64,000 bases of DNA, from NCBI RefSeq assembly GCF_000826545.1, contig NZ_CDME01000003.1:124001-188000 (forward strand), given 5' to 3'. This stretch comes from Kibdelosporangium sp. MJ126-NF4 (lineage in GTDB: Bacteria; Actinomycetota; Actinomycetes; Mycobacteriales; Pseudonocardiaceae). Shown in pieces: positions 32,004-41,501 of the stretch (its first letter is position 1; every line of letters starts with the position of its first letter). The translations under genes and the position numbers were made by a program. The notes under the pieces were generated by a model that saw only the letters and a program-made list of their open reading frames with translations, had not been told where the DNA came from and did not search any database.

Positions 32004-33445
32004 TGGAGACGACTTACAAGGTTCAGATTTGGACCACCGAGGTAGTCAAGGGAAAGCAGTTCACGTCGTATAAGGTTCGCTGGGCAACCGCCGGGAAGCG
32101 TCATAAGCTGTCCTACAAGACTAGGGCGCTAGCGGACAGTTTCAGGTCCAAGCTCATGACGGCCGCCAAGGAGGGGCATGCGTTCGATGTGGAAAGCGGA
32201 CTGCCGCTGGAAATGCGGCAAGCGCAGCTCAAGCCGGAGACGCCTGAGAAGCCCAGTTTGACCTTCTATGAAGCTGCTTGCAGCTTCGTAGACGCGAGAT
32301 GGCGGGATGCTTCACCCGGAGACCGGAAGACCACTACAGATTCCCTCATCCCTTCCACGGTCGCGATGATGACGGCGACGACTGGGCGGGGTGCGCCCAC
32401 TGCGGCCATGTTGCGTCAGGCTCTGCGGGTTGCATTCAATAAGAACGCTCGCAGTGAGCCACACGGGCCCGATATTACTTCTGCGCTCCGATGGCTCAAG
32501 ACGCATAGTCGAGACATTGCAGACCTTGAGAACCCTGATGTCTTCCGAACAGTCCTCGCAGCAATCGACACCAAGCTGGACGGAAAGAAGGTAGCCGCCA
32601 ACACATTCCGCCTCCGTCGGATCGCGTTGCGTGGCGTGATCCTCCATGCGATGGATGAGAAGAAGGCGCTGGCGCTCAACCCGTTGAACACCGTGAAGAC
32701 CAAGAAAAAGTCCGTCACGGCAGTCCGTCAGATTGATCGACGGGCAGTGGTCAACCAGTTTCAAGGGCGAATGCTGCTTGCGGCAGTCAAGGAGCAGGCT
32801 CCGCATCTTTACGCGTTTTTCGCGGCCATGTACTTCGCCGCACTGCGGCCGGAGGAAGCGGCCAACCTAAGTAAGGACAACCTCGTCCTGCCCCCGAAGA
32901 CGGGATGGGGCGACATCAACCTGGAGGAGGCCGCGCCAGAGATCGGCGCCCAGTGGACGGACTCGGGTGAGCGCAGTGAAGCGCGAGCACTCAAGCACCG
33001 TGAGCGTGGTGAGGGTCGTACGGCCCCCAGTTGCCCAGAGTTGACCGAGATCTTCTGGTGGCATCTGGAGACGTTCGGCACGGCTCCGGACGGCAAGCTG
33101 TTTCGTGGTGTCCGCAACAACGGCAGGATCGGAAGTTCGACCTACGGCCGGATCTGGGCGAAAGCGCGTGAAGCGGTGTTCGTTCCTGAAGTGGTGAGCT
33201 CTCTTCTCGCCAAGCGGCCGTACGACCTACGGCATGCCGCCGTCTCGTTCTGGCTGTCGGCCGGTGTCGAGCCGACGCGGGTTGCTGCGTGGGCTGGGCA
33301 CAGCGTCAAGGTTCTGATGGAGGTCTACGCCAAGTTCATCGATGGCGGCGAACAGACAGCCAGGGCACTGGTCGAGAAGCGGCTAGGGCATCAGAGCGAG
33401 GGCACAGATAGGGCACAACCAGTGGTAGATCATGAGACGCCGTGA
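32000..33445 (+). CDS. int: Tyrosine-type site-specific integrase
   Basis: This phage-type recombinase of 481 aa carries the catalytic set: Arg in AALRPEEAANL near residue 280, His in KHRERG, the YDLRHAAVSFWLSAG box near 408, His in AWAGHSV, and nucleophile Tyr443 in MEVYAKF. GGAGG lies 5 bases before the ATG. An N-terminal arm-type binding region and a SAM-like core-binding domain precede the catalytic part. It ends 69 bp before attR, the standard position next to the attachment site, and should catalyse recombination at the tRNA-Tyr 3' end. Confidence 0.93.
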   Translation: MMETTYKVQIWTTEVVKGKQFTSYKVRWATAGKRHKLSYKTRALADSFRSKLMTAAKEGHAFDVESGLPLEMRQAQLKPETPEKPSLTFYEAACSFVDARWRDASPGDRKTTTDSLIPSTVAMMTATTGRGAPTAAMLRQALRVAFNKNARSEPHGPDITSALRWLKTHSRDIADLENPDVFRTVLAAIDTKLDGKKVAANTFRLRRIALRGVILHAMDEKKALALNPLNTVKTKKKSVTAVRQIDRRAVVNQFQGRMLLAAVKEQAPHLYAFFAAMYFAALRPEEAANLSKDNLVLPPKTGWGDINLEEAAPEIGAQWTDSGERSEARALKHRERGEGRTAPSCPELTEIFWWHLETFGTAPDGKLFRGVRNNGRIGSSTYGRIWAKAREAVFVPEVVSSLLAKRPYDLRHAAVSFWLSAGVEPTRVAAWAGHSVKVLMEVYAKFIDGGEQTARALVEKRLGHQSEGTDRAQPVVDHETP

Positions 33446-33469
33446 GACACCGTGAGACAGACAGAGATC

Positions 33470-33503
33470 AGCCCGGTGACCTGTTGACGCTGGTCACCGG
33501 GCT
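33470..33503 (+). terminator. Terminator after int
   Basis: AGCCCGGTGACC pairs with GGTCACCGGGCT over a 10-base loop and is followed by GTTTC. It sits between the integrase stop and attR. Confidence 0.8.
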
Positions 33504-33514
33504 GTTTCACCTGG

Positions 33515-33565
33515 CGTGGCGGGTGACGGATTTGAACCGCCGTAGCTTGCGCGGCTGATTTACAG
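33515..33565. repeat. attR, 51-bp direct repeat (right copy)
   Basis: This copy is identical to 17968-18018 and forms the 3' half of the intact tRNA-Tyr gene on the minus strand. Confidence 0.93.
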
Positions 33566-33597
33566 TCAGCTCCCTTTGGCCACTCGGGCAACCCGCC
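33517..33597 (-). tRNA. tRNA-Tyr (GTA)
   Basis: On the minus strand the acceptor arms GGCGGGT and ACCCGCC pair, and the anticodon loop region CTGTAAATC gives GTA. A long variable arm marks the class II tRNA expected for bacterial Tyr, and GGTTCAAATCC is the T-loop. CCA is not encoded. The 3' half lies in attR, so the integrated element supplies or restores the gene end. Confidence 0.95.
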
Positions 33598-33715
33598 GTG
33601 GTGTGGCCAAACTGTACCCAATGGCTCTGGGCGGGTGCCAACGGGTATCCCGTTCGGGGTCCCCCGGTAGCATCGCCAGGGCTCTTTCTCCTGATCGACT
33701 CGGAGGTGCGGTGAC

Positions 33716-34207
33716 GTGGCGGACCCGTCGTTCGACGTGGTGAGCAAGGTCGACCGGCAGGAGGTGACCAACGCGATCAACCAGGCAGGCAAGGAGCTGT
33801 CGACCCGGTTCGACTTCCGTGGCACCGGTGCCGAGATCGACTGGACCGGTGAGGAGTCCATCTCCGTCCAGGCCGAGACCGAGGAGCGCTGTCTCGCTGC
33901 CATCGAGGTCTTCAAGGAGAAGCTGATCAAGCGCGGCATCTCCCTCAAGGCTTTCGAGGCCGACGAGCCCAAGCTGTCCGGCAAGATCTACAAGTCTTCC
34001 GGCAAGATCCTGCAGGGCATCGCCGCCGACAAGGCCAAGGAGATCGCCAAGGCCGTCCGCGACGGCGGACTCAAGGGCGTCCAGGCGCAGATCCAGGGCG
34101 ACCAGCTGCGGATCTCCGGCAAGAAGAAGGACCACCTGCAGGACGTCATCGCGCTGCTCAAGGCCAAGGACTTCGGGATCGCCCTCCAGTTCACCAACTA
34201 CCGCTGA
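33716..34207 (+). CDS. yajQ: YajQ-family nucleotide/c-di-GMP-binding protein
   Basis: The 163-aa protein opens with the family signature [20 protein letters not shown]. It contains [10 protein letters not shown] and the closing [15 protein letters not shown], all diagnostic of YajQ (two RRM-like domains). Some family members bind cyclic di-GMP and act as regulators; others bind nucleotides or RNA. The GTG start at 33716 is the only sensible one. Its TGA overlaps the rfbA start (TGATG). Confidence 0.95.
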   Translation: MADPSFDVVSKVDRQEVTNAINQAGKELSTRFDFRGTGAEIDWTGEESISVQAETEERCLAAIEVFKEKLIKRGISLKAFEADEPKLSGKIYKSSGKILQGIAADKAKEIAKAVRDGGLKGVQAQIQGDQLRISGKKKDHLQDVIALLKAKDFGIALQFTNYR

Positions 34208-35091
34208 TGCGCGGGATCGTGCTGGCCGGGGGCAGTGGCACCCGGCTGCACCCGATCACGCAGGCCACGTCCAAGCAGCTGCTCCCGGTGTACGACAAGC
34301 CGATGATCTATTACCCGATCTCGGTTCTGATGCTCACCGGGATCACCGACATCCTGGTCATCTCGACCCCGACCGACCTGCCGAACTTCGCTCGCCTGCT
34401 CGGTGACGGGTCGCAGTTCGGGGTCAACTTCTCCTATGCCGAGCAGGCCGCTCCGAACGGCCTTGCCGAGGCGTTCATCATCGGCGCCGACTTCGTCGGG
34501 GACGACAAGGTCGCGTTGGTGCTCGGCGACAACATCTTCTACGGCCAGGGGTTTTCCCGGATCCTGCAGCAGGAGGCCGATGACCTGGACGGCGCGACGT
34601 TGTTCGGCTATCCGGTCAAGGATCCGCAGCGGTACGGCGTCGGTGAGGTCGACGCTTCCGGGCAGCTGGTCTCCATCGAGGAGAAGCCCGCTGTCCCGCG
34701 TTCCAACAAGGCCATCACCGGCTTGTACTTCTACGACAGCCAGGTTGTCGAGATCGCCCGCGACCTTGCTCCGTCGGCCCGTGGCGAGTTGGAGATCACC
34801 GACGTCAACACCGCCTACCTGCGGCAGGGCCGGGCGAAGCTGATCGATCTCGGCAGGGGCTTCGCGTGGCTGGACACCGGCACGCACGACTCGCTGCTGG
34901 AGGCGGGCCTGTTCGTGCAGGTGCTCGAGCATCGGCAGGGTGTGCGGATCGCGTGCCTCGAGGAGGTCGCGCTGGCTATGGGGTACATCACTGCTGACGA
35001 GTGCTACGCGCTGGGCGCCAAGCTCGCCAAGTCGGGTTATGGCGACTACGTGATGGCTGTGGCCACCGCCGCGGGCTCAGTGGGGCGCTAA
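34207..35091 (+). CDS. rfbA: Glucose-1-phosphate thymidylyltransferase
   Basis: The enzyme makes dTDP-glucose from dTTP and glucose 1-phosphate, the first step of dTDP-rhamnose and deoxysugar synthesis. The N-terminal nucleotide-binding motif is [42 protein letters not shown] and [20 protein letters not shown] follow. The length of 294 aa is typical. The start is coupled to yajQ. The 3' end overlaps the convergent anti-sigma gene by 15 bp. The partner rfbB, rfbC and rfbD genes are not in the window. Confidence 0.95.
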   Translation: MRGIVLAGGSGTRLHPITQATSKQLLPVYDKPMIYYPISVLMLTGITDILVISTPTDLPNFARLLGDGSQFGVNFSYAEQAAPNGLAEAFIIGADFVGDDKVALVLGDNIFYGQGFSRILQQEADDLDGATLFGYPVKDPQRYGVGEVDASGQLVSIEEKPAVPRSNKAITGLYFYDSQVVEIARDLAPSARGELEITDVNTAYLRQGRAKLIDLGRGFAWLDTGTHDSLLEAGLFVQVLEHRQGVRIACLEEVALAMGYITADECYALGAKLAKSGYGDYVMAVATAAGSVGR

Positions 35092-35910
35092 CGCCGGGCC
35101 GGCGTCGAGCAGGTCGTAGCCCAGTTCGACGTCGCCGCGGATCATCACGTCCACCGAACGCGGCTGCGTCCGGCCCGCCATGAGCAGGCAGAACGCGGTC
35201 GTCTCCATCGTCATCTCGACCGTGACCTCCCGGTCCTTGTCGCCGAGGGCCAGCGTCCACGTGCCGCCGCCCGGTCCGGCGAGCACCAGCCGGACGACGT
35301 TGCCTGGGCGTGCCACACGGCGGTACGCGGCTGCTTGGGGCAGTAGGCGGGCGGCGAAGTCCGCGATCGTGTGCAGGTAGTCCGGCGGCGGTGGGGGCAG
35401 TTGCTTGTGTGCCGCCATGGCGATGTCCCTTGCGTGGATCCACGTTTCGTACGCGCGGGACATCAGCAGGTCCGGTGGCACGGATTTGGTGGCCAGTGCC
35501 TGGCAGATCGCGTCTGCCTGCTGTTTCCAGGTCAGCTCGTGGTCATGCAGGCCCAGTTGATCTGCGACGACGCCGTCGGCTGCGGTCAGTTGGGCGATCT
35601 TCCCTGTCCATTTGTGCGCGTCGAGTTCCTTGAGCAGCGCGTCGAGCGCCGTGACCGTTGCCGCGTACGGCTTGGCGTAGTCCGGGAGGTCCTGCCGGTG
35701 CGCGACCGTGAGCACCTTGTCACGCACGCCGCCGGGCGGCGGTGTTGTTTGACCGGCAAGGGAATGCGCGGCTTCGGTCAGGCTGTGGACCTCGGCTCGG
35801 CAGGTCTCGCACGTCCGTAGGTGCGCTTCGACAGCGTCGGCCTCGTGCTGGTCGCACGCGCACATCGTCCAGGCAGCAAGCAGCGACGACACCGCCGCGT
35901 GATTTGTCAC
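35077..35910 (-). CDS. Anti-sigma factor: zinc-finger plus maleylpyruvate-isomerase-type (DinB-like) domain
   Basis: The first 50 residues form a zf-HC2 anti-sigma domain, with [20 protein letters not shown] (HxxxCxxC) following an earlier Cys/His. The remaining 220 residues match the mycothiol-dependent maleylpyruvate isomerase N-terminal/DinB fold, e.g. [23 protein letters not shown] and [14 protein letters not shown]. No membrane segment is seen, so this is a soluble anti-sigma factor. GTG 35910 overlaps the sigma stop by four bases (GTGA). The fused domain could sense thiol state, but its catalytic His set was not confirmed. Confidence 0.85.
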   Translation of the reverse strand: MTNHAAVSSLLAAWTMCACDQHEADAVEAHLRTCETCRAEVHSLTEAAHSLAGQTTPPPGGVRDKVLTVAHRQDLPDYAKPYAATVTALDALLKELDAHKWTGKIAQLTAADGVVADQLGLHDHELTWKQQADAICQALATKSVPPDLLMSRAYETWIHARDIAMAAHKQLPPPPPDYLHTIADFAARLLPQAAAYRRVARPGNVVRLVLAGPGGGTWTLALGDKDREVTVEMTMETTAFCLLMAGRTQPRSVDVMIRGDVELGYDLLDAGPALAPH

Positions 35911-36368
35911 CGCTTGGCCGCCAGTTCGCGCAGACCGGCACGCAGCCGCGCTTTCGCTGTGCCCGCCGGGATGCCGAGTTCGATCGCGATCTGCTGGTAC
36001 GTGCGGCCGTTGAAGTAGGCGAGGTCGATGGCCTGCCTGGTCAGCTCCGGCAGCACCGCCATGGCGACCGGCCGGTTTGCCCCGTTCCGGTGATCGGGAA
36101 CAGTGCTGTTGTGTCGCAGCCATTCCACTGCGTGCCGGTGGGCCAGCATCGCCATCCAGCAGTACAGCCGCGCCTGAGCGGGGTCGTAGGCGAGCGGACG
36201 GCTCCACAGGCTCAGGAACGTGTCGACGGTGATGTCCTCGGCCACCGCGGGATCGCCCGTCACAGACAACGCGACGGCATAGACGGTCGCACCATGCGAG
36301 TCGTACACCTCGGCCAGCGCGTTGTGGTCGCCGTAGGCCAACCGCTGCCGGATGTCGGCATCCACCAT
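35907..36368 (-). CDS. ECF-type RNA polymerase sigma factor
   Basis: The 153-aa ECF sigma factor has region 2 (ALAEVYDSHGATVYAVALSVTGDPAVAEDITVDTFLSLW) and region 4 (AIDLAYFNGRTYQQIAIELGIPAGTAKARLRAGLREL) joined by a short linker. It is directly coupled to its anti-sigma partner. It resembles the SigK-type group. Its regulon cannot be predicted; the soluble zinc-finger partner suggests a cytoplasmic redox or thiol signal (inference). Confidence 0.92.
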   Translation of the reverse strand: MVDADIRQRLAYGDHNALAEVYDSHGATVYAVALSVTGDPAVAEDITVDTFLSLWSRPLAYDPAQARLYCWMAMLAHRHAVEWLRHNSTVPDHRNGANRPVAMAVLPELTRQAIDLAYFNGRTYQQIAIELGIPAGTAKARLRAGLRELAAKR

Positions 36369-36415
36369 GCTTCGGACAATCCCAGCGCGAACGCCCCGTG
36401 CACACCGCCAGACGT

Positions 36416-37279
36416 TTACAGCCCGCGTCGGGCCATGTCCTCCAGTCGTCGGATGCGTTCGGCGATCGGCGGATGCGTGTCGAACAACCGTGCCAGTTGC
36501 TCACCCGGACGGAACGGGTTGGCGATCATCAGGTGCGACTGCGACGCGATGGCCGGTTCGGGGGCCAGCGGAGCCAGCCGTGTCCCAGCCTCCAGCTTGC
36601 GCAGCGCCGAGGCCAGCGCCAACGGGTCACCGGTCAGCTCGGCACCGGACTCGTCCGCCTGGTACTCCCGTGACCTGCTGATCGCCATCTTGACGACACC
36701 GGCGGCGACCGGGCCGAGGATCGCGATCACCAGCATCGTCAGCGGGTTGGGCCGGTCGTCGTCGCTGCCGCCGAACAACCCGAACAGCATCGCGAAGTTG
36801 GCGAGGAAGCCGATCACGCTGGCCAGCGCGCCCGCCACGCACGAGATGAGGATGTCGCGGTTGTAGACGTGTGACAGCTCATGCCCGAGCACGGCACGCA
36901 GCTCGCGCTCGTCGAGGATCTCCAGAATCCCTGTGGTGCAACACACTGCGGCGTTGCGCGGGTTACGGCCGGTGGCGAACGCGTTGGGGGCCTGCGTCGG
37001 GCTGATGTACAGCCGTGGCATCGGCTGACGCGCGGTGTTGGCGAGCTCACGCACGATCCGGTACATCGCAGGCTGTTCCCACTGCGACACAGGGTGTGCG
37101 CGCATCGCACGCAACGCGATCTTGTCCGAGTTGAAGTATGCGTACGCGTTCACGCCGAGCGCGATGAACAGCCCGATGACCAGGGCTGTTCGCCCGAACA
37201 GCGAGCTGACCAGCAGGATGAGAGCACTCATGCCGCCGAGCAGGAGAGCGGTTCTCAGCCCGTTGTAGTGCTTGTGCAT
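36416..37279 (-). CDS. htpX: HtpX-like membrane zinc metalloprotease
   Basis: The protein has two N-terminal membrane segments, the HELSH zinc-binding motif in [22 protein letters not shown], two further membrane segments, and the third zinc ligand in [17 protein letters not shown]. The length of 287 aa is normal. ATG 37279 has AAGGAGG 7 bases upstream; a start at 37312 would put this site inside the gene. HtpX degrades misfolded membrane proteins, complementing FtsH (family knowledge). Confidence 0.94.
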   Translation of the reverse strand: MHKHYNGLRTALLLGGMSALILLVSSLFGRTALVIGLFIALGVNAYAYFNSDKIALRAMRAHPVSQWEQPAMYRIVRELANTARQPMPRLYISPTQAPNAFATGRNPRNAAVCCTTGILEILDERELRAVLGHELSHVYNRDILISCVAGALASVIGFLANFAMLFGLFGGSDDDRPNPLTMLVIAILGPVAAGVVKMAISRSREYQADESGAELTGDPLALASALRKLEAGTRLAPLAPEPAIASQSHLMIANPFRPGEQLARLFDTHPPIAERIRRLEDMARRGL

Positions 37280-37338
37280 GGTGCCCTCCTTCCCGAGTTC
37301 CTTACGAAACAACGCTCTCGTAAAAGGAGAAGTTCCTG

Positions 37339-38103
37339 TTAGGACCCGGCGTGGCCCTGTCGCCAGTACGTGGCAGGACGCACGCTCGCCCGGTCGATGC
37401 CCCTGCCGACCAGCACGTCCCGCACCGCCTGCATGACCTGGCGTTCCCCGGCGGCCCAGACAGCCGGTCGGCCCTCCGGGAACTCCGCGGCCGACAACGC
37501 CTTCACCAACGGCTCGCTACTGCCTGCTGTGACACCGTTTCGGTGTACCCAGGTCACGTCCATGTCCTGCTGTTCGGCCTCGTCCTCGATCTCGACGAAC
37601 GCGCGGATCGTCGCGCCGGGCAGTGCCCGCGTAATCGCGCCGATCGCGGGGATGGCGGTCTCGTCGCCGATCAGCAGGTGCCAGTCCGCGTTCACGTCCG
37701 GCTGGTACGCCGGTGACGGTCCGACGAAGATCACCTCGTCGCCAGGCCGGGCGGCGGACGCCCACTTCGACGCGGGCCCGTGGTCGCCGTGCAGCACGAA
37801 GTCGAAGTCGATCTCGTTGGCCACCGGGTCGTGCCTGCGGATGGTGTAGGTCCGCATGTACGGCCGCACACGGGACATCGCCACCCGCGCCGACTCCAGC
37901 GTCAGTGGCTCGGGCAGCTCCGCTCCGGGTTCGTACAGGTAGAGCATCACGTTCTCGTCGGTGCCCGCGCCGACGAAGTCGTCGATCTGCGGCCCGCCGA
38001 CGGTGATCCTCGCCATCCTCGGGGTGATCCGCTCGGTGCGGATCACCGGTGCCCGCCACAGCTTGGTGGCCTGTCTGCGTGCCCGGCGCCGTTCAGTGCT
38101 CAT
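37339..38103 (-). CDS. Siderophore-interacting protein (FAD-dependent ferric-siderophore reductase type)
   Basis: The 254-aa enzyme has the SIP family pattern: [15 protein letters not shown], then [13 protein letters not shown] (FAD-binding RxYT), [29 protein letters not shown], and [15 protein letters not shown] (NAD(P)H side), closing in [13 protein letters not shown]. It releases iron from imported ferric siderophores by reduction. ATG 38103 is preferred over TTG 38112. No siderophore synthesis or import genes are adjacent. Confidence 0.93.
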   Translation of the reverse strand: MSTERRRARRQATKLWRAPVIRTERITPRMARITVGGPQIDDFVGAGTDENVMLYLYEPGAELPEPLTLESARVAMSRVRPYMRTYTIRRHDPVANEIDFDFVLHGDHGPASKWASAARPGDEVIFVGPSPAYQPDVNADWHLLIGDETAIPAIGAITRALPGATIRAFVEIEDEAEQQDMDVTWVHRNGVTAGSSEPLVKALSAAEFPEGRPAVWAAGERQVMQAVRDVLVGRGIDRASVRPATYWRQGHAGS

Positions 38104-38559
38104 CGGAGACAATCTAGGTCGCGGTCACGGGCCCCTCCCGCCGGGGAACGCGTACCCCCAGTGACGTCGTGACCACTCACGTTGGACTCGTTTACCCCAG
38201 ACGGGCGTACTTGGCTGTGTCCGCGATAACAGATTGGTCTCAACTCGATCGGCGGCCGGATAAAGTCACCGCCGCGGCACCGTTCCGCCGCGGATTCATC
38301 GCTACCAGCCGGTTCAGGCGTGGAACCTTCGCCTGCCGTCCAAGGGGTTGGAAAGTGATCCACATCATCTCGGTGTCGCGCTCCGAACGGGCCTGGTTGT
38401 CACCGGTCTGCGAGGTCGACGGGGACTCTGTGCCGTCGGAATGGCTGGCTATTTCGCCTGATCGGGGTACAGTGACCCGACTGCCAAAGCTGTGGTGACG
38501 CTGTGGTGATGCCGCGACGTACCCGAGATGCCCGTACCCCGGTCGGACGAGGAGGCGGC
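38104..38559. other. Intergenic 456 bp with a doubtful open frame
   Basis: An open frame (38169-38498, plus) encodes an arginine-rich 109-residue string without family features, and I do not accept it as a gene. The stretch probably carries the promoters of the divergent siderophore-interacting and GGDEF-EAL genes. Nothing else distinctive was seen. Confidence 0.4.
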
Positions 38560-41166
38560 ATGGCGGAGCGACCGGATGCCCCCGAGCCGGTAGATGAGAC
38601 CCCGCTTGTCCGTCGTTTTCGTCTTTACTCCGTCAGCGTTGTCATCATCGGTCTCATCGGTGCACTGCTGGTCTCCTGGTGGATGCCGCCGACGACCTAC
38701 ACGACCGACCACATCTGGACCGGCCTGCTGCTGGTTGTCGGCTTCCTGATCGCCGAACAGCTCGCCATCAACGTCGACGTCCGCAGCGGCGTGAGCTGGT
38801 CGATCTCGTTCACCGAGATCCCGCTCGCGATCGGACTGTTCGTCGCGCCCTTCGAACTCGTGCTGCTCGCGCACGTCATCGCGGGCGTCAGCACACTGCT
38901 TGTCCGCGGCGTGCACGACCGTGTCCTCTACAACGCGGGCGTGCTGGTGATCGAGATCAGCACGGCTTTCGCTGTGCTGCGCGCGTTCCAGCTGAGCCTC
39001 GACAGCATCGGCCCCAGCTGGGCGGGCCCGTTCGTCGGAGCGTTCGCCGCTCCGGTGTCCAGCACGCTGCTCGGCCTGGTCACGGTGTACGTGCTGGGCA
39101 GGCGGATCCGGCTGTCCGCGGGGATCCTGCTGGTCGGCCGCACTCTGGTGCTCGGCATGGTCAACTCCGCGGTCGGCGTCGTCGGCTACGTGGTGACGGT
39201 GCAGGAGGAGGGCGGCTGGCCGCTGATCCTGCTCGCGCTGTCGGGCTTCGGCGCGCTGTACGTCGCCTACTCGGGGCTGCTCCGCGACCAGCGTGACCTG
39301 GAGGCGTTGTCGCAGGTCAGCCTGATCGTGGCCCGCTCGGGCCAGCAGGCCGCCGCGAAACCGGCGACCGGCCTCGACGACATCTCCGCCGGAGTGGCCA
39401 ACGACGAGTGGCACGCCATCGCCGAACGCATCAAGGACCAGCTGTCCGCGACGAGAGTCGTGCTGCACATCAGGTTCGACCCGCAGGCGCCGATGCGAAC
39501 CGTGGTCGCGGGCACGGACCTGCCGCAGGAACTGCACCCCGGCGACCTGACCGGCTCCAAGGGAGACCCGCTGCTGCGCCTGCCCGGCTCGCACGTCCGG
39601 CACTTCCGCCGGATCGACGCGATGCCGGAGATCCGCCAGTCCCTGTTGCGCAGGGACTCGACGGAAGCGCTTGTCGTCCCGCTGCGCAGCGCCAGCCACC
39701 TGCTCGGCGTCGTCGAGGCGCACGACCGGCAGAGCCGGTGGCGTGGCTTCGGCACGGCGGACATGCGCCTGATCGGCACCATGGCCAGCCATCTCGCCAC
39801 CGCGCTGGACAACCGCAGGCTGCTGTCCCGCCTGCGCCACGACGCGTACCACGATCCGCTGACGGGCCTGCTCAACCGCCCGGGTTTCCGGCAGGCCGCC
39901 ACCGAGGCGCTGCGGTCGGACCCGCAGGCCATGGTCGTCCGGATCGACCTCGACGTGCTGTCCACGGTCAGCGACGCGCTCGGCTACGCGTGGGGCGACC
40001 GGATGGTCTCCGCCGCCGCGCGCCGCATCCGCGACACCCTCGGCCCGGAGAGCATGATCGCCCGCCTTGAGGGCATGGCGTTCGCCGCGCTGCTGGACGG
40101 CCGCCCGATCGACGAGATGCTCGCGCTGGCGGAACGCCTGCGGGACATGCTGATCGCGCCGTACATCGTCGAACGCCTGACGCTCGACGCGGGCGCGGTC
40201 GTCGGTTTCGCCTCCGCCGCCATGGAGGACGAGCAGACGGTCGTCGACGTGGACGCGTTGCTGCAGCACGCCGACGTGGCCGTGCGCGCCGCGAAGGCAG
40301 GCGGCGAGCCGGTCCGCGCGTACATGCCGAGCATGGGCCAGATCTTCCTGCGCCGGTTCCAGCTGGTCACCCAGTTCCGGCACGCCGTGGAAACCGGCCA
40401 GGTCAAGGTGCACTACCAGCCGAAGGTCGCACTGCCCAGCCGCAACGTGCTCGGCGTGGAAGCGTTGGTGCGCTGGACACATCCGGAATACGGCGACCTG
40501 CACCCGGACGAGTTCGTCCCGGCCATCGAGGCGGCGGGCCTGGTCGGCGCGCTGACCGGGTTCGTGATGGAGCAGGCGCTGACCAAGGTCCGCAAGTGGC
40601 TCGACAAGGGACTGCGGATCTCCGCGGCGGTCAACATCTCCGTGCGCAGCCTCGCCGAGCAGGACTTCCCCGAGCAGGTCTCGGACCTGCTGACCCGCTA
40701 CGGCGTCCCGCCGGAGCTGCTGACGCTGGAACTGACCGAGTCCGGCGTGATGGCCGATCCGCAGAAGGCGTTGCCCGTGCTGCGCAGGCTGCACGCGCTC
40801 GGCGTGGTCCTCGCCGTCGACGACTTCGGCACCGGCTACAGCTCGCTGGCGTACCTGCGGCAACTGCCGGTGGACGAGGTCAAGATCGACAAGAGTTTCG
40901 TCTTCGGGATGGGCACGGATCTCTCGGACCTCGCGGTGGTGCGCTCGATCGTCGAGCTCGGCCACTCGCTGGGCCTGTCCGTGGTCGCCGAGGGCGTCGA
41001 GGAGGACGTGGCGCGCGACCAGCTGTCCGCGATGGGGTGCGACGTCATCCAGGGCTACCTCATCTCCCGTCCGCTCTCCGAGAGCAGGCTGGAGGCCTGG
41101 TTGCAGGCCAGGACGACCAAGACGCCTGGCCGTCTGGACGAGACCGTGCTCACGTTGCTGTCCTGA
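38560..41166 (+). CDS. Membrane GGDEF-EAL protein, likely c-di-GMP phosphodiesterase
   Basis: The 868-aa protein begins with a membrane region of about eight segments (residues 25-240). A GAF-like region follows (about 290-420), then a GGDEF domain (HDPLTGLLNRPGF ...) whose signature is ARLEGMAFAALLDG instead of GGDEF, so it should be inactive as a cyclase. The EAL domain (about 610-850) is complete: GVEALVRW, ELTESGVM, VDDFGTGYSSL, KIDKSFV and VVAEGVEE. ATG 38560 follows GAGGAGG. The likely activity is c-di-GMP hydrolysis with the dead GGDEF as sensor. Confidence 0.92.
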   Translation: MAERPDAPEPVDETPLVRRFRLYSVSVVIIGLIGALLVSWWMPPTTYTTDHIWTGLLLVVGFLIAEQLAINVDVRSGVSWSISFTEIPLAIGLFVAPFELVLLAHVIAGVSTLLVRGVHDRVLYNAGVLVIEISTAFAVLRAFQLSLDSIGPSWAGPFVGAFAAPVSSTLLGLVTVYVLGRRIRLSAGILLVGRTLVLGMVNSAVGVVGYVVTVQEEGGWPLILLALSGFGALYVAYSGLLRDQRDLEALSQVSLIVARSGQQAAAKPATGLDDISAGVANDEWHAIAERIKDQLSATRVVLHIRFDPQAPMRTVVAGTDLPQELHPGDLTGSKGDPLLRLPGSHVRHFRRIDAMPEIRQSLLRRDSTEALVVPLRSASHLLGVVEAHDRQSRWRGFGTADMRLIGTMASHLATALDNRRLLSRLRHDAYHDPLTGLLNRPGFRQAATEALRSDPQAMVVRIDLDVLSTVSDALGYAWGDRMVSAAARRIRDTLGPESMIARLEGMAFAALLDGRPIDEMLALAERLRDMLIAPYIVERLTLDAGAVVGFASAAMEDEQTVVDVDALLQHADVAVRAAKAGGEPVRAYMPSMGQIFLRRFQLVTQFRHAVETGQVKVHYQPKVALPSRNVLGVEALVRWTHPEYGDLHPDEFVPAIEAAGLVGALTGFVMEQALTKVRKWLDKGLRISAAVNISVRSLAEQDFPEQVSDLLTRYGVPPELLTLELTESGVMADPQKALPVLRRLHALGVVLAVDDFGTGYSSLAYLRQLPVDEVKIDKSFVFGMGTDLSDLAVVRSIVELGHSLGLSVVAEGVEEDVARDQLSAMGCDVIQGYLISRPLSESRLEAWLQARTTKTPGRLDETVLTLLS

Positions 41167-41229
41167 CGGGGACCCCCGCTTTTAATCCGCTCGAAGGAGT
41201 GTGTAGAGTTCACCTCGCTCCAAGAGCAC

Positions 41230-41302
41230 GCCCCAATAGCTCAGTCGGTAGAGCGTCTCCATGGTAAGGAGAAGGTCTACGGTTCGATTCCGTATTGGGG
41301 CT
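41230..41302 (+). tRNA. tRNA-Thr (GGT)
   Basis: Acceptor arms GCCCCAA/TTGGGGC pair. The anticodon stem-loop TCTCC ATGGTAA GGAGA gives GGT. The T-loop is GGTTCGATTCC. CCA is not encoded. Confidence 0.96.
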
Positions 41303-41352
41303 CTGTGGGCCCAGCCGTGACGTCCACCGCGACGTTGCGGCTTGTTCCATGT

Positions 41353-41425
41353 GGCGGTGTAGCTCAGGTGGTAGAGCAAACGGCTCATAATCGTTGTGTC
41401 GGCGGTTCAAGTCCGCCCACCGCTA
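41353..41425 (+). tRNA. tRNA-Met (CAT)
   Basis: Acceptor arms GGCGGTG and CACCGCT pair (one G-T). The anticodon loop CTCATAA gives CAT. The T-arm is GCGGTTCAAGTCCGC. The first pair and T-arm favour elongator Met; CCA is not encoded. Confidence 0.95.
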
Positions 41426-41501
41426 CTCGACTGGTCAGGGGCCACTCCCTGACCTATTACACTGGGGCGACCCCCAACGTATTGCCTAGGAAGGTACTGC
41501 T

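Larger units (their letters stand above)
17968..33565 (+). mobile_element. Actinomycete integrative and conjugative element (AICE) in tRNA-Tyr, about 15.5 kb
   Basis: The element is bounded by a perfect 51-bp direct repeat (17968-18018 and 33515-33565) that equals the 3' part of tRNA-Tyr. The right copy completes a functional tRNA gene; the left copy is only its 3' end. Between them are a tyrosine integrase and excisionase next to the right end, a Prim-Pol plus DUF3987-type replication pair, an FtsK/TraB-type translocase, DUF2637/SpdB-like and other small spread-type genes, and GntR-type regulators. This is the standard AICE module set, with double-stranded DNA transfer by a single FtsK-like protein and no type IV secretion genes. 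Cargo is small: a GntR-kinase fusion and a hydroxyacid dehydrogenase. All core genes look intact, so the element could still be active. Confidence 0.93.

Noticed and set aside
35911..36504. N-terminal extension of the anti-sigma frame to 475 codons
   Set aside because: It overlaps the whole ECF sigma gene in another frame; the zinc-finger domain begins at GTG 35910.
38169..38498. 109-residue frame between the siderophore-interacting and GGDEF-EAL genes
   Set aside because: No ribosome site, no family pattern and Arg-rich; it is probably promoter DNA.
38449..40965. 838-codon open frame antisense to the GGDEF-EAL gene
   Set aside because: Its composition (Arg, His, Gln, Asp) is typical of a GC-rich antisense shadow, and the plus-strand gene has all its motifs.
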